Shown here: positions 24,739-36,109 of the stretch, one piece after another
Numbering within the stretch: the first letter of the stretch is position 1
Layout: the number at the start of each line of letters is the position of its first letter
Source of the DNA: Williamsoniiplasma somnilux
GTDB lineage: Bacteria > Bacillota_I > Bacilli_A > Mycoplasmatales > Mycoplasmataceae
Direction of reading: 5' to 3'
Assembly (NCBI RefSeq): GCF_002804005.1
Contig: NZ_CP024965.1
Location: 496,001 to 560,000, forward strand
Length of the DNA: 64,000 bases
Notes under the pieces: model-generated
Database searches by the model: none
What the model saw: only the letters and a program-made list of their open reading frames with translations
What the model was told of the DNA's origin: nothing
Translations under genes and position numbers: made by a program

Positions 24739-24764
24739 AAAAAAGAACCTCACGGCTCTTTTTT
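24739..24764 (-). terminator. Rho-independent terminator
   Basis: Hairpin AAAAAAGA(A)CC / GG(C)TCTTTTTT with a 4-base loop, two bases from the stop of the 310-aa membrane protein gene and ending in T6 on the minus strand. It separates that gene from the clpB promoter. Confidence 0.8.
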
Positions 24765-24765
24765 A

Positions 24766-25698
24766 TTAAATGAAAGGAATAATTGGTTTATTACGGTTTT
24801 TTCTAATTATTATGTAAGGTACAACAATTACACAAAGTATTATGGCAAGAAATATGAAAAAAATTATCATTGATATTTTGTTTGTTCTTTTTCGAATATC
24901 TTTTACTTGATCAAAAGGAACGATTTCATAACCATAATAAGCATTAATATTTCCTTTGCGAGCTCTTGTTGTAACTAAAGCGATTAAATGGACAATCAAT
25001 GTCGAACAAAGAATAGCTAAAGTAATTATTATTTCAGTTTTCATGCCTAAGCTAGTTGTTGCTTTAATTGCATAAAAAATCCCGATAACAATACCGCCTC
25101 AAACATAAATGTTGAAACATATTCAATTCATGTAAATTGGTCTTGCGATTAAAGCTTTATAATTTCTGATCATAAAGAAAGGTATCCCTTCATCACCCAT
25201 TAAAATGTCGCCACGATATTTTTTAACAGATATTAAGACATGAGAATAATCAACTGAACCTAAAATCAAAAAAATTAAACCAATAAACATTAATATAAAC
25301 ATTGGCACAGGATTTGGTTGTCATTCATAAGGAATTTTTATTTTAGATCCATCAGCAGCTGGATCAATTGCATAAATAACGATAATAAAAAATAAAGCAA
25401 CGCTAATCGCTAAAAAACCTAAAATCATTAACATAACAACTCTCAGTTTTTCGCTGCGAATTTCTTTTGCTATTTGCGAAGGAATCTGAGCATTATTCAA
25501 TTCTTGTTTAGAAAAATTAGGTTTTAAAGGGCGATGATTTTGATAAAATTGACCGCCATTTAAATCGTTGGGATTTAAGTAGTCGTTATTTAAATCAACT
25601 TTTTTATATGGGTTAGATATTTTTGAATCATTAGCAAAAATGTTTTGACCATTAGATTGTACAGGAATGTTATTTTTATCTTTATTAAAAATACCCAT
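24766..25698 (-). CDS. Four-helix-type membrane protein with disordered N-terminus, unknown
   Basis: Not recognised with certainty; it looks like a mollicute-specific membrane protein family. The 310-aa product has about 85 polar, Asn-rich N-terminal residues. Hydrophobic segments follow near residues 90-115, 130-150, 185-205, 215-240 and 280-300. Trp-TGA codons split it in three under the standard code, but all three parts are in one frame. It is coupled to the small membrane protein upstream by a TAATG overlap and ends in a strong terminator, so the two form a small operon. Both are probably in the same membrane complex; function unknown. Confidence 0.75.
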
Positions 25699-25970
25699 TA
25701 ATTAATCCCTTCCTTTCTACTTTTTACTATCGAAGATATCTCGTTATCGATATCCATTTTTCTTTTTTCTAGTTCTTTAATTTTTTTAATATCTTCGCTT
25801 TTAATGTTATTTTCTTTAAACTTATTTTTACGAAATAACAAATTTAAAAGATAAATAATCAAAGCTAATCCTGCGGCACCAATAAAAATATAAAGAATAA
25901 TCTCTAAACGGATGGTAACACCAAAAATAATCAAATCTACTAAAAATGTGTTCAATATTAATCCCACCAT
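25698..25970 (-). CDS. Small membrane protein with cytoplasmic charged tail
   Basis: A 90-aa protein with two hydrophobic segments (about residues 3-20 and 23-47) and a basic, helical C-terminal tail likely to form a short coiled coil ('[18 protein letters not shown]'). No known family was recognised. Its stop shares one base with the next start (TAATG), so it should be made in step with the 310-aa membrane protein. The ribosome binding site is weak (AAAGA). Confidence 0.65.
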   Translation of the reverse strand: MVGLILNTFLVDLIIFGVTIRLEIILYIFIGAAGLALIIYLLNLLFRKNKFKENNIKSEDIKKIKELEKRKMDIDNEISSIVKSRKEGIN

Positions 25971-25997
25971 TCTTTATATGATTTTACTAAAAAGTAA

Positions 25998-26026
25998 TAA
26001 AAACAACCACTATAATGGTTGTTTTT
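25998..26026 (-). terminator. Rho-independent terminator of nadE
   Basis: Arms AAACAACCA and TGGTTGTTT around a 6-base loop (26000-26025), overlapping the nadE stop codon and followed by a T-rich stretch on the minus strand. Confidence 0.75.
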
Positions 26027-26762
26027 ATTTTTTCCTTTGATATTCTTTTGGTTGAATTGCAGAATTACGTTTATGTTCGCTTATTTTATGAAGATAATCG
26101 ATTTTTTCAATCAAAAGATTACTTGATGGTTTGCCTAACAAGTAGTCATCAATTTCATCGTATGAAAAACCAATTTCTTGTTCATCAGTTTGGTTTTCTC
26201 AAAGTCCGGCAGTTGGTTTACGATTAATAATTGATTCAGGGACATTAAGAATTTTTGCTGCAGCTCTCACTTCACTTTTTAATAAATGAATTAAAGGAAC
26301 AATATCCACACCTCCATCACCAAATTTTGTGAAATAACCAATATGTCATTCGTCCATATTATCTGTTCCTAAAACTAAATAATTTTGAGCTTGCCCTAAA
26401 GCATATAAAGTTGTCATTCTTAGGCGTGCTTTAGAATTGGCAAGACTTAATTTTGAAAGTTCTATATTTGTTTTTTCTAAATCACTTTTTAAGGTATTAA
26501 AAGTTAATGCTAATTCAACAGTTGTTGAATTTAAGTTATTTTGCGAAATTAATTCTTGAACACAATCCAAGTCTTCTTTACTTGAATTTATTGGCATTCA
26601 GACAGTTAAATAATTATTTGGAAAAGCCAATTTAGCCAAGTTTGCAACAACTGCTGAATCAATTCCTCCACTAATACCAACAATAACACCGTCTGCGTTA
26701 GCTTTTTGAACAGTCTCTCTTATAAAATTTACTAAATAATCTATATAACTTTTTAACTCCAT
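26025..26762 (-). CDS. nadE: NAD synthetase
   Basis: NadE converts nicotinate adenine dinucleotide to NAD using ammonia (or glutamine) and ATP. The 245-aa frame has the PP-loop SGGIDSAV near residue 30, and the C-terminal NaAD-binding region with '[12 protein letters not shown]' and '[21 protein letters not shown]', which contains two Trp coded by TGA. No glutaminase domain is fused. It starts one base after obg ends, so obg-nadE is a coupled pair. Normal length for the ammonia-type enzyme. Confidence 0.93.
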
Positions 26763-26763
26763 A

Positions 26764-28062
26764 TTAATCTAACCATTCTAATTCGTAATCGAAAATTTTA
26801 ACTGTGTCACCTTTTTGAGCACCAGATTCTCTTAATAGATTATAGACACCTAGCTTTTTCATTTTTTCATTAAACAATAATAAGTTGTCTTGAGTATAAA
26901 TTGGGGTTTTTTGATAAAGTTTAAAAATTGTTTCTCCAGCAATTTCTCATCTTCCATTACCTTTATTGATAACCTGTATGTCTTCTTGTTCTTCATCTAA
27001 AGTGTAAACTTTAACATCTGTTGCTACTTTTTCGCCCATTTCTCATAAAGGAATATATTTAGCAGTTTCCAACTCTTTAGAGATTGCCAGTAGTAACTCT
27101 TGAATGTTCTCTTTTTTTAACCCGGATACCCTGATTATATTTTTATCTTTAAAATATTTTTCGATGTTTTCATCTATAGCGTATAATTTAGCTTCATCTA
27201 AATCCATTTTATTTGCAACAATAATTTCTGGACGCTTATCTAAATTAAGATTATATTCAATTAATTCTTTTCGGATCATTTCATAATTTTTAATAATATC
27301 TTCTTGTCCATAATTTCCTGAAAAATCAATGACATGACAAATTACACGACATCTTTCAATATGCTTTAAAAATTGATGTCCTAAACCCTTACCTAAAGAA
27401 GCGCCTTCAATTAATCCTGGAAGATCTGCAACAACAAATGTTTTGCCATTAGGATCTTTTGCGACTCCTAACTGGGGATTTAAAGTTGTGAAGGCATAAT
27501 CTGCAACTTCTGGTTTAGAATTTGAAATTGCTCTTAAAAGTGTTGATTTACCAGCATTGGGTAATCCTACGAATCCAACATCAGCTAGCACCTTTAATTC
27601 GGCAATAACTTCAAATTGTTCTCCTAATTCCCCTGCTTCAAAAATTGTAGGAGCTTTATTTCGTGAATTTGCAAAACGAGCATTACCCTTACCGCCTTTT
27701 CCACCTTTTGCAACAATAACTTCTTTATCACCAGAATCTAAGTCAGCAAGAATTTCTCCAGTTTTTTTGTCAATTAAAACTGTACCGACAGGAACTTTAA
27801 CAATTTTGTCTTCTCCTGCTGCCCCATGCATGTTTTTGATTCCGCCTTTTTCGCCATCTTCACTAGCATAAATTTTTTGTAATTTTAAATCTAATAAAGA
27901 ATGTTTCCCTTCATCAGCTTTAAAGATAACACTTCCACCATTACCTCCATCACCTCCGTTAGGTCCTCCATTATCAACATAAAGTTCATGTAAAAAAGAA
28001 ACGGCTCCGTCACCACCTTTACCTGCTTTAATTATAAATTTAGCCGAATCTACAAATTTCAT
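26764..28062 (-). CDS. obg: GTPase Obg (CgtA), ribosome assembly
   Basis: Obg is an essential GTPase of 50S assembly and stress signalling. The 432-aa frame starts 'MKFVDSAKFIIKAGKGGDGAV' with the glycine-rich Obg fold. It then has the G domain (GLPNAGKST, DLPGLIEGA, NKMD) and a C-terminal OCT domain that lies past a Trp-TGA at 27043. The start is the ATG at 28060-28062; an upstream in-frame extension has no ribosome binding site. It is followed directly by nadE. Confidence 0.96.
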
Positions 28063-28075
28063 ATTTTTCCTTTCA

Positions 28076-28384
28076 TTATTCTTGAGAACTATTTCAACAT
28101 TCCGAACAAATGAATGTTGGAATAAATTTTTCAGAATTATTATCTTCAAAATTTTGCCAATCTGTTATAGGTTTTTCAATTAATTTTTCAATTTCTTGGT
28201 CAGTAAGATTTCCATTTACATCATTTAAGAAGCTGCCAATTGGTTTTGGACTTCCTTTTAATACATAAATAATTTCAGCAGCGCCGCATAAAGAACACCC
28301 TATGCCAAAAGCATTTATCATGACATTTTTATAATCATTGAAAAAAATATAATTTTCAGAATTAAAATCTAAATTATTAATCAT
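28076..28384 (-). CDS. Small protein with two CxxC motifs, unknown
   Basis: Not recognised. A 102-aa soluble protein. Two cysteine pairs, CSLC near residue 30 and CSEC near residue 93, could bind one zinc ion and join the two ends of the chain. An internal 'KPIGSFLNDVNGNLTDQEIEKLI' region looks helical. The start at MINNLDF is chosen by a GGAG site. It overlaps the end of the upstream gene by 8 bases and precedes obg by 13, so it belongs to one operon with the DUF3196-like gene, obg and nadE. Confidence 0.65.
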
Positions 28385-29132
28385 AAGTTTCTCCAAATTT
28401 TAAAAAATCTAATTCATTGAAAAAATTAATAGCTAAATCAAGATCAAATTTTATAACTTGTTGAAGATTTTCTAATTTAGCGTTATTACCATAAGCGATA
28501 TTAGCTTTTGTAATCCCAGCAGCAATTAAAGAATTGATTTGCGAATCATTGATAAATTTTGGAAAAATTGCCAAAACATAAGTTGTTAAATATTCCAAAC
28601 AAACATTAGCCAAGGAAGGGTTATCATTGCCGATTGTGTTTTCTGTTATGGTTTTAATACTTTCGATAATCTTCTCAAAATTATTGATTTTGATATCAAT
28701 TGGATTAATTTTAAAATTTTTTCCAAATTTTTCAACATTAAATTGAAAATCTATATTTTGCTCACTCAACATCAGTAACATAAAAGTTTTATTTTCCGGA
28801 AATACATTTTCATTTGAAAGAAAATTCGAAATTTCTGGTATTAAATTTCTTGCATTCATATTTTCTAAAGATTTAATAACAAAGATTTGCATTCAAACAT
28901 CAACAGGATTTAATAAAATGTTTTTTATATCTTCGACATCTAGTTTTGATTCAACTTTATTATTTAATTCTAGTTCTTTTGTAATTTTCTTTTTATTTAA
29001 TTTTAAAAAATTTTCAAATTCTTGGGGAATGTATGGCATTTTTAATTCTTCGGAAATCAATTCTAAAGCTTCATAATTTTTATTTTCATCAATGAGAATT
29101 TCAATTTCTTTTTTAATTTTTTCGTAATACAT
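28377..29132 (-). CDS. Helical-repeat protein, possibly DUF3196 family
   Basis: A 251-aa, all-helical acidic protein joined through a Trp-TGA at 28893-28895. The first helices ('NYEALELISEELKMPYIPQEFENF') and the later 'WMQIFVIKSLENMNARNLIPEI' resemble the mollicute DUF3196 family (the MG237/MPN330 type, known from a structural-genomics structure with TPR-like helices). That assignment comes from memory and general pattern. The role is unknown. It heads the operon leading to obg and nadE. Confidence 0.6.
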
Positions 29133-29159
29133 TTAAACCTCCAAAATTCTTAATAAAAA

Positions 29160-29184
29160 TAAAAATCATGCCCTGTGGCATGAT
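29160..29184 (-). terminator. Terminator after tRNA-Arg
   Basis: A perfect 8-bp stem ATCATGCC / GGCATGAT with a CTGT loop (29165-29184), followed on the minus strand by TTTTATTTTT. It ends the tRNA transcript before the DUF3196-like gene. Confidence 0.88.
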
Positions 29185-29197
29185 GTCATTTTTAAAG

Positions 29198-29274
29198 TGG
29201 TGCCCACGAGAAGGCTCGAACTTCCGACCTCACGCTTAGAAGGCGCGTGCTCTATCCAACTGAGCTACATGGGC
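29198..29274 (-). tRNA. trnR: tRNA-Arg (anticodon UCU)
   Basis: A 77-base cloverleaf on the minus strand. The acceptor stem GCCCATG pairs with CGTGGGC, the D-arm contains AGCTCAG...AGAGC, and the anticodon loop CTTCTAA gives UCU (29238-29240). The T-arm holds GTTCGAG. The discriminator is A and CCA is encoded. It reads AGA and AGG, the main arginine codons in such AT-rich genomes. Single gene with its own terminator. Confidence 0.97.
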
Positions 29275-29325
29275 ATGTTAATTTCCACATATAAAATATA
29301 TCACAAAATCACCTAAAAGAAAATT

Positions 29326-30906
29326 TTATTTGGTCGACTTTTTAAAAATAATTAGTCTATACAACAAATAAAAAGATTCTTTAAATTTAGGATTTAACGG
29401 TTCCGTATTGTATTCTTTTTCGTAGGCTAAGATAATGTTTTTTAATTTTATTTTTAATTCTTCAAAAATTTCTTTTGTAAAAATATTTTTAGAATTTTCA
29501 TAAGGCCCAAAACACAAAATATAATATTTAACAATTTCCGAAAATGAATAATCAAATTTATTAATTATTTCTGGGTTTAATGCAAGCATTAATGACAGAT
29601 TTTTAAACATATTACAAAAAACATTGTTTTTGTCTTCGAAAATTTTAAGATCATTGAATTGTTCTTTTAAATCAAATTTACTAATAAATGGAATTTCAAA
29701 ATCAGATCAAGAAATATTTGATTTATACCCACCTTGGTTTGATGGTTCAAAAAGTTTTAAGGTATCAACCAAAGCTAACTTATTGTTATCGATTAAAAAA
29801 TCACTTATAATCGGGCAATCCTTATTTAAAGCACAAATTAATCTAATAAAAGAATTGCAAGCCATTAATGAATTTGAAAAATTAAATAATTGCTGATAAT
29901 TAAATTCTTGATTTATTTCTGGTTTAAATTTTTTCAAATGTTTATATATAAAATCAGAATTAAAATCCTTATCTAAAAAAGGTAATAAAAATAATGACTT
30001 TTCATTTGATATTTTTGAAGTATTTATTGTTTTGACACCCAATAAAATTGGAGCATAATTGTAAAATAAATCTCAGGTTTCTAATTCTGATTCTTGGTTA
30101 ACAAGTGAAGATATTTTTTCCTTTAAAAAGATTGAAGTAAATCTCGAAAGTTGGTAAACTAATTTAAAACGAACTTCTGTTTCCATTTCTTCTCAAATAT
30201 CTTTTTTAAATTGCACTAAAAATTGATGAAAATCTTCATCATCTTGAATTAAAGATAAAAGGTTATTAATATGTTCTGTTTCTTTAAATGAAAGCTCACG
30301 TCCTGAAATAATTACTTTCATAATGTTTTCTTTTGTAAAAAAAGTTTTTATCCTTGTATACATTTTATCTAAATTGGTGATATCCATAATCAATAGTGTA
30401 ATCAATAATGGATATATTTGTGAATTAGTTATATTACCCAAATCATCTTTGCAATTTATATCTCATTTGTTTTTAAAAGCCATTTGTAACAATAATAAAA
30501 TTTTTGAATTATTTTGAAATGAATATTTTTCAACGTCTATGAATGAATACTCATTGATATAAGGGACGACAAGATTTTCAAAAATGTTACTTATTTTAGC
30601 AACATCCTCAGCATTTTGAACATCGAAAAAAATTTCTTTTTTTTGATAATGATAAACAATACATGATAATTCTTGATAATTTTTAATTAAATAAGATAGT
30701 ATTTCTTGGACTGTTTCAGGTGAAATACTTTGAATTGTTTTACCCTTAAAAAGTTCAAATTGAAAAATTCCAAAAAAAGTAATTCTAAAAACATGATCAA
30801 TACGTTTTTTATCTTCTAAAGATATTTTTTTATAGTTATCGTGATTTTTTTCTGTTAAAAAGCTTTCAATTTGTGTTCAAAAAATTGTATCTTGCTTATT
30901 TCACAT
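29326..30906 (-). CDS. Large soluble protein of unknown function (trmFO-linked)
   Basis: Not recognised. A 526-aa, mostly helical cytoplasmic protein, with no signal peptide and no clear membrane segment. It starts ATG-TGA (Met-Trp) behind AGGAG. The rest carries about ten Trp or TGA positions and many Leu/Ile/Phe/Lys/Asn. A Lys/Glu-rich stretch near residue 160 and long amphipathic helices suggest a scaffold or repeat protein, but no motif stands out. It lies 19 bases after trmFO, at the end of the ABC-ABC-trmFO operon. The tRNA-Arg gene follows separately. Confidence 0.75.
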
Positions 30907-30925
30907 AAATTACTCCTAATTTTCA

Positions 30926-32242
30926 TTATATTAATTTTATAAATTCTTTTATCGTAGTTATAGCTCTTTGAGAATATGCTGCTTTTTTAATGATTTTGCC
31001 TTGACGTTTATCAATATTATTGATTTCATCTACAATTCCCCAATTTGCTTTCATTGGTTGGAAATCATTTGAATTAGCATTAATTATATAATGGACCAAG
31101 GCACCTGAAACTGTTTTTGACGAAGGAGTAATTAAGTCTAAGCCTTTTAAAAAACGATCAATATTTAAAGCAGCAATTATTCCTGTAACCGAAGATTCAA
31201 CATAGCCTTCAACACCAGTTATTTGTCCTGCAAAGAAAACATTTTTGTTATTTTTTAATTGAAAACCCTCATTTAAAAGTTTAGGCGAATTAATAAAGTT
31301 ATTTTTATGCATAACTCCATATCTAACAAATTCTGCATTCGCTAAACCTGGAATTAGTGAAAATACTCTTTTTTGTTCAAGTCATTTTAAATTAGTTTGA
31401 AATCCTACAATATTATATAAACTATCTTTGGCATCGTCTTGACGTAATTGAACTACTGCATAATTATTAGAACCATCAGGTTTTCTTAAACCTTGGGGTT
31501 TTAAAGGACCAAACAATAATGTTTTTTCTCCTCGTTTTGCCATACCTTCTACAGGCATACAACCTTCAAAATATTTAAAATCTTTATCAGCTTCTAAATG
31601 AGAAATTGCCAATTCAGCATTTACTAATTCATTATAAAAAAGTTTATATTCCTCTTTAGTCATTGGACAATTTATATAATCTTCAGTTTCGCCTTTTTCG
31701 TAACGATTTTTTCTATATGCAATATTCATATCTATAGATTCTTTGGTTACAATTGGTGCCACTGCATCAAAAAAATAAAAATCATCATCGCCAATTAATT
31801 TTGCTAATTCTTTTTGTAATTTTTCTGTAGTTAGTGGGCCTGAAGCAATTATGGTTGGAATTGAATAATCAATCTTTGTGACTTCTTGATTAAAAATGTA
31901 AACGTTTTCAAGAGATTGAATTTTACTTGTTACATAGCTACTAAATTTTTCTCTATCGACAGCTAATGATCCTCCTGCAGGAACTTGAGCAAATTCTGCA
32001 GCTTTAATTATTAACGAATTTAAAAGTCTCATTTCTTCTTTAAGAGTTCCTACTGCATTTAATAGATCATTGCTACGAAGAGAATTAGAGCAAACTAATT
32101 CAGCAAAATTATTCGATACTTGGACAGGATTTCTGTTAATCTTTTTTACTTCATATAAATTTACTTGGTAACCCTTTTTTGCTAAATAGTATGTTGCTTC
32201 ACAGCCTGCTAATCCAGCTCCAATTATGTTTATTTTTTGCAT
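30926..32242 (-). CDS. trmFO: tRNA U54 methyltransferase TrmFO (folate/FAD dependent)
   Basis: TrmFO makes ribothymidine-54 in tRNA using methylenetetrahydrofolate and FADH2. The 438-aa frame opens with the FAD-binding '[16 protein letters not shown]' loop. It has '[21 protein letters not shown]', '[22 protein letters not shown]' and the C-terminal '[16 protein letters not shown]' motif. The ATG at 32240-32242 is preferred to two upstream near-start codons. In Bacillus the gene (gid) follows dprA and topA; here dprA is also upstream, separated by the ABC pair. Confidence 0.95.
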
Positions 32243-32258
32243 CAATATCACAAACTTT

Positions 32259-34094
32259 CTATTTAACTTTTCCTGCTCTATACAAACGTTGAAAATGTCC
32301 TTCTTGATTTATCAATTCCTTAAAATTACCTTCTTGAATAATACCTTTATCCATACCTAAAACAATTATTTTATCAACGTTTTTAATCGTTGATAAACGG
32401 TGTGCAATAGTAATACTTGTTTTGCCTTTAATTAACTCATCTAATTGATCCTGAATTTCTTTTTCTACAATATTATCTAAAGCTGATGTTGCTTCATCCA
32501 AAATTATTAAATCCGGATTTTTTAAAAATACTCTGGCAATTACTAAACGTTGCTTTTGGCCACCAGATAATAAAAATCCTCTTTGCCCAAGAATTGTTTG
32601 ATAGCCCTCAGGTAAAGACATTATAAAATCATGTAACTTTGCTTTTTTACATGCAGAAATAACTTGCTTTTCATTAGCGTCAAATTTTCCATATCTAACA
32701 TTTTCAATAAAATTACCGAAAAATATTTGTGGATCTTGTTCTACATAACCAACTTTTCCTAAAAACGAAGGTAAATTCAATTTATTTAATGGATATTTAC
32801 CATTTATTATTATTTCTCCAGATTGAGGTTCATAATAACGCAAAAGTAATCTTCCAATTGTAGACTTTCCTGAACCCGTTTCACCTACAAAAGCATAAGA
32901 TTTACCCTTTTCAAATTTAAAATTTATGTTCGGTAAAATTATTTTATCTTTCTTTTTGGGATATGCAAAGTTAAGATTTTTAAATTCTATAGTGTCTATT
33001 TTTTTAATTTTAGGACCATCAATATTTGGTAAAATTGTTGGAACTGGATCAGTTAATTCTCCAATTCTATCTGCACAGTTAGCTGCTCTTGAAGCAGCTC
33101 TTAATGTTGGCACAATCATAATTACAGGTAAACCCATAAACGAAACCATTGGAAGAGCTAAAGGTAATGTTGAAAATATTTCAACTCCATTACCGTTTAT
33201 TGCCGTTACTGCTGCAATGATTGTGATCAGGGTGGTCACAAAAGTTACTGTTGCAGATACTCAAACATTAAGAGAGGCACTTCATTTTACAACAGAATCT
33301 CCCTTTTTGTTATAAATATGAAGTTGATCTTCGGTTCTTTCTAATTCAAATTTTTCTGTTCCTGTTGATTTTATTAATGTAATATTCGAAATACGATCAG
33401 TCATATCTGTGTCAATCTCTCTTTTTACGTCAAACATTTCAATCATTTTTCTTCTAAATTTTACAAACAACAAAATTCCAATAAATATTACAATAACAAT
33501 GTAAACGAAAGCTATTCAACCAATTGTAGAATAACCTTTAATAAAAAGAATTGAAGTTGCTGCTATAAACATCACAACACAATAAATAATATTAGTTAAA
33601 AACTGTTGAATTCCTAAAGCCAATCCTTGGGTATCACCAACTAATCTAGTTAAAATATTTCCTGAAACTTTGTCAAAAAAGAAATCAACGTCTTGATTAA
33701 CAAGGGCTATTAAAATTTTATTTCTTTGTGAAATTTCGACACGTGCTGAAAAAATCCCAATAGAATAATCTGTCAAATATTCAGCTATTATCAAAAATCC
33801 AAAAATTACTAAACAGACATAAATTCAACTATATCAATGCATTGTTAGACCAAGAAAAATATTGGTGTTACTTTGTCCTATAGAACCAGAAACAAGAAGA
33901 CTAGTTATATTTGATGCTGCTAAAGGCAACAATACCGCAATCAATGCGTTTATAGATGTTGTTAAAATTACACCAACAAATAAAAATGGATATTGTTTGC
34001 CTGTTTCTAAAACTATGCTTAAAAACTTACCCATTTTTCCTCAATGAAATGAATATTCACTGACAAATTCTTTTTTTTCTTTCATTTTAACCAT
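32259..34094 (-). CDS. ABC exporter half-transporter, second subunit
   Basis: A 611-aa multidrug/lipid-type half exporter: six-helix membrane domain, then an ATPase domain. Motifs are canonical: Walker [10 protein letters not shown], signature LSGGQKQR, Walker [13 protein letters not shown] and H-loop IAHRLST. Trp-TGA codons break it in four under the standard code. I start at 34092-34094 (MVKMKEKK) behind GAGGATTAC. It follows its partner by 17 bases, as for heterodimeric exporters of the LmrCD/BmrCD type. The substrate is not deducible; lipid or drug export are both possible. Confidence 0.88.
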
Positions 34095-34111
34095 AGTAAT
34101 CCTCTTCCCTC

Positions 34112-36019
34112 TTAATTCATTTGACCTGCATCATATAGATTTTTAAAATGACCTTTAACTTCTTTTAATTCATCGTAAGTTCCTCTTTGAACAATACCTT
34201 TTCCTGGGGCCAAAACTAAAATTTCATCAACATTTTTAATTGTTGATAAACGGTGTGCAATTGAAACAGTAGTTCTATTTTTCATCAATTCGTTTAATTT
34301 TTCTTGAATTTCTTTTTCCACAATGTTATCCAAAGCTGAAGTAGCTTCATCCAAAATTAAAAGTTGTGGATCTTTTAAAAACATTCTGGCAATAACCATT
34401 CTTTGTTTTTGACCACCTGATAACATAAAGCCTCTTTCTCCTAAAATGGTTTGATAACCTTCAGGTCAAGTCATTATCAAATTGTGTAGTTCTGCTTTTT
34501 TACATGCCTCAATAACTTCTTCATCAGTCGCTTTGAAATTACCGTATCTAACATTATCTAAAACGTTACCTAACAAAATCGAGGGTTCTTGTTCTACATA
34601 ACCAACATGTTCTAAATAAGAAGACAAGTAAACATCTTTTAAATCAATATTGTTGTTAATTAAAACTCTACCTTTTGAAGGATCATAAAATCTTAACAAT
34701 AATTTAGAAATGGTTGATTTTCCTGCTCCGGTTGTACCAACAAAAGCATATGATTTACCTTCTTTAAAAGTGAAATCAAATTTTGGTAAAACAATTTTAT
34801 TTGGCTTTTCAGGATATGAAAATTCTAAACCTTCGAATTTAATATCTCCTTTAATTTTATCGATATGAATACCTTCACCGGTTCTAAAATTATTATTCAT
34901 TCTTTCTTTGCTAATCAATAATTCATTCATTCTTTTCGAAGCTGTAGAAGCTTGAACCATACCAACAATAACTCTTATTAATTGCATAATCGGTCCAGTC
35001 ATTATTGAAACTGAAGAAATAAATGTAATTGTTAATGTGGCAAAATCAGGGTTGTTTTCTCCATAAATTAATGCCGAAGCAATAATTATAATTACTTGAA
35101 CACATGTTATTCCAACAATTAAAATTGTTATTAAAACAGATTGAGCAATTGTCATTTTTTCAGTTTGTTTGAAATATTCTTTATGATTTTCAATAAAATT
35201 TTCAGATTCATAATCTTCTGTACCTGAAGATTTTATTAATTTAACAGTATTAATTCTATCCATAACATCACCATTAATTTTAGTAATAGTTTTACGAACT
35301 TTATACATTCTATTTTTTAACGGTAAAAAAGAAAAAGACATTAGCAATAAAATAATTAAGTAAATTGATATTGCAACTAATGTTAATTTTCAATCAACAG
35401 TAAAAGAAACAATCACTGTTGAAAACAAAGTAAAGATAGCTGTTAAAAAAGTTGCTGGCACAATTGCTGCTTGATCACCTAAAATTTGAGTATCAGAAAT
35501 AACTTTTGTTAAAATTTCTCCAATTTTTTTATCTGAATAGTAAGACATGTCTTGGGCGATTAGTTTGTCCATGGCTCTACGTCTTAAATCTATTTCTATT
35601 TTTTTTCCTAACATTCCAGCAAAATATTGAGTTAATCAAGTAAATATAGCAATAAAAACAATTTGACATGCCATTATAACTATAATTATTTCTCAATTAA
35701 TACCCCAAAAATCTAAAGAAGCTAACCCCGAAATTTTAAATTGAATTGCTAACATTAATTGTTGAGTTAACATTGGAGTTAATGCCGTTGAAACAGAAGC
35801 AATAATTACACATAAAAAAATTGTCAAAGTTGAACCTTTGTCTTGCTTCATATATCTAATACACACACTAATAAAAGAACCTGATTTTGCATTATCAAAA
35901 TTAACCTCTTTATTTTTAATATCTGCTTCTTCTTCAAAAATTGTTTTTAAAGAAGTTTTGTTGTCGATATTGGGTGAGTTTTGCTTAGATAAAAGTACAT
36001 TGTTTTCTTGTTTTTCCAT
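34112..36019 (-). CDS. ABC exporter half-transporter, first subunit
   Basis: A 635-aa half exporter with a 70-residue polar N-terminal extension, six predicted helices, and a complete ATPase domain (Walker [10 protein letters not shown], signature LSGGQKQR, Walker [14 protein letters not shown]-loop IAHRLST). Both subunits of this pair keep the catalytic Glu, unlike many heterodimers in which one site is degenerate. The start ATG is preceded by GGGGG(T). It heads an operon with its partner, trmFO and a large orphan gene. A terminator separates it from dprA. Confidence 0.88.
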
Positions 36020-36078
36020 TTTAAACCCCCTGTAAAGAAAAAATCATTTATATATATTTTAGCACCTAAACCACTTTA

Positions 36079-36108
36079 ATAAAAAATAAAACCACATAAG
36101 TTATGTGG
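36079..36108 (-). terminator. Rho-independent terminator of dprA
   Basis: Stem CCACAT...ATGTGG (36092-36108) at the dprA stop, followed on the minus strand by TTTTATTTTTT. It ends the rbgA-rnhB-ssb-dprA operon. Confidence 0.8.
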
Positions 36109-36109
36109 C

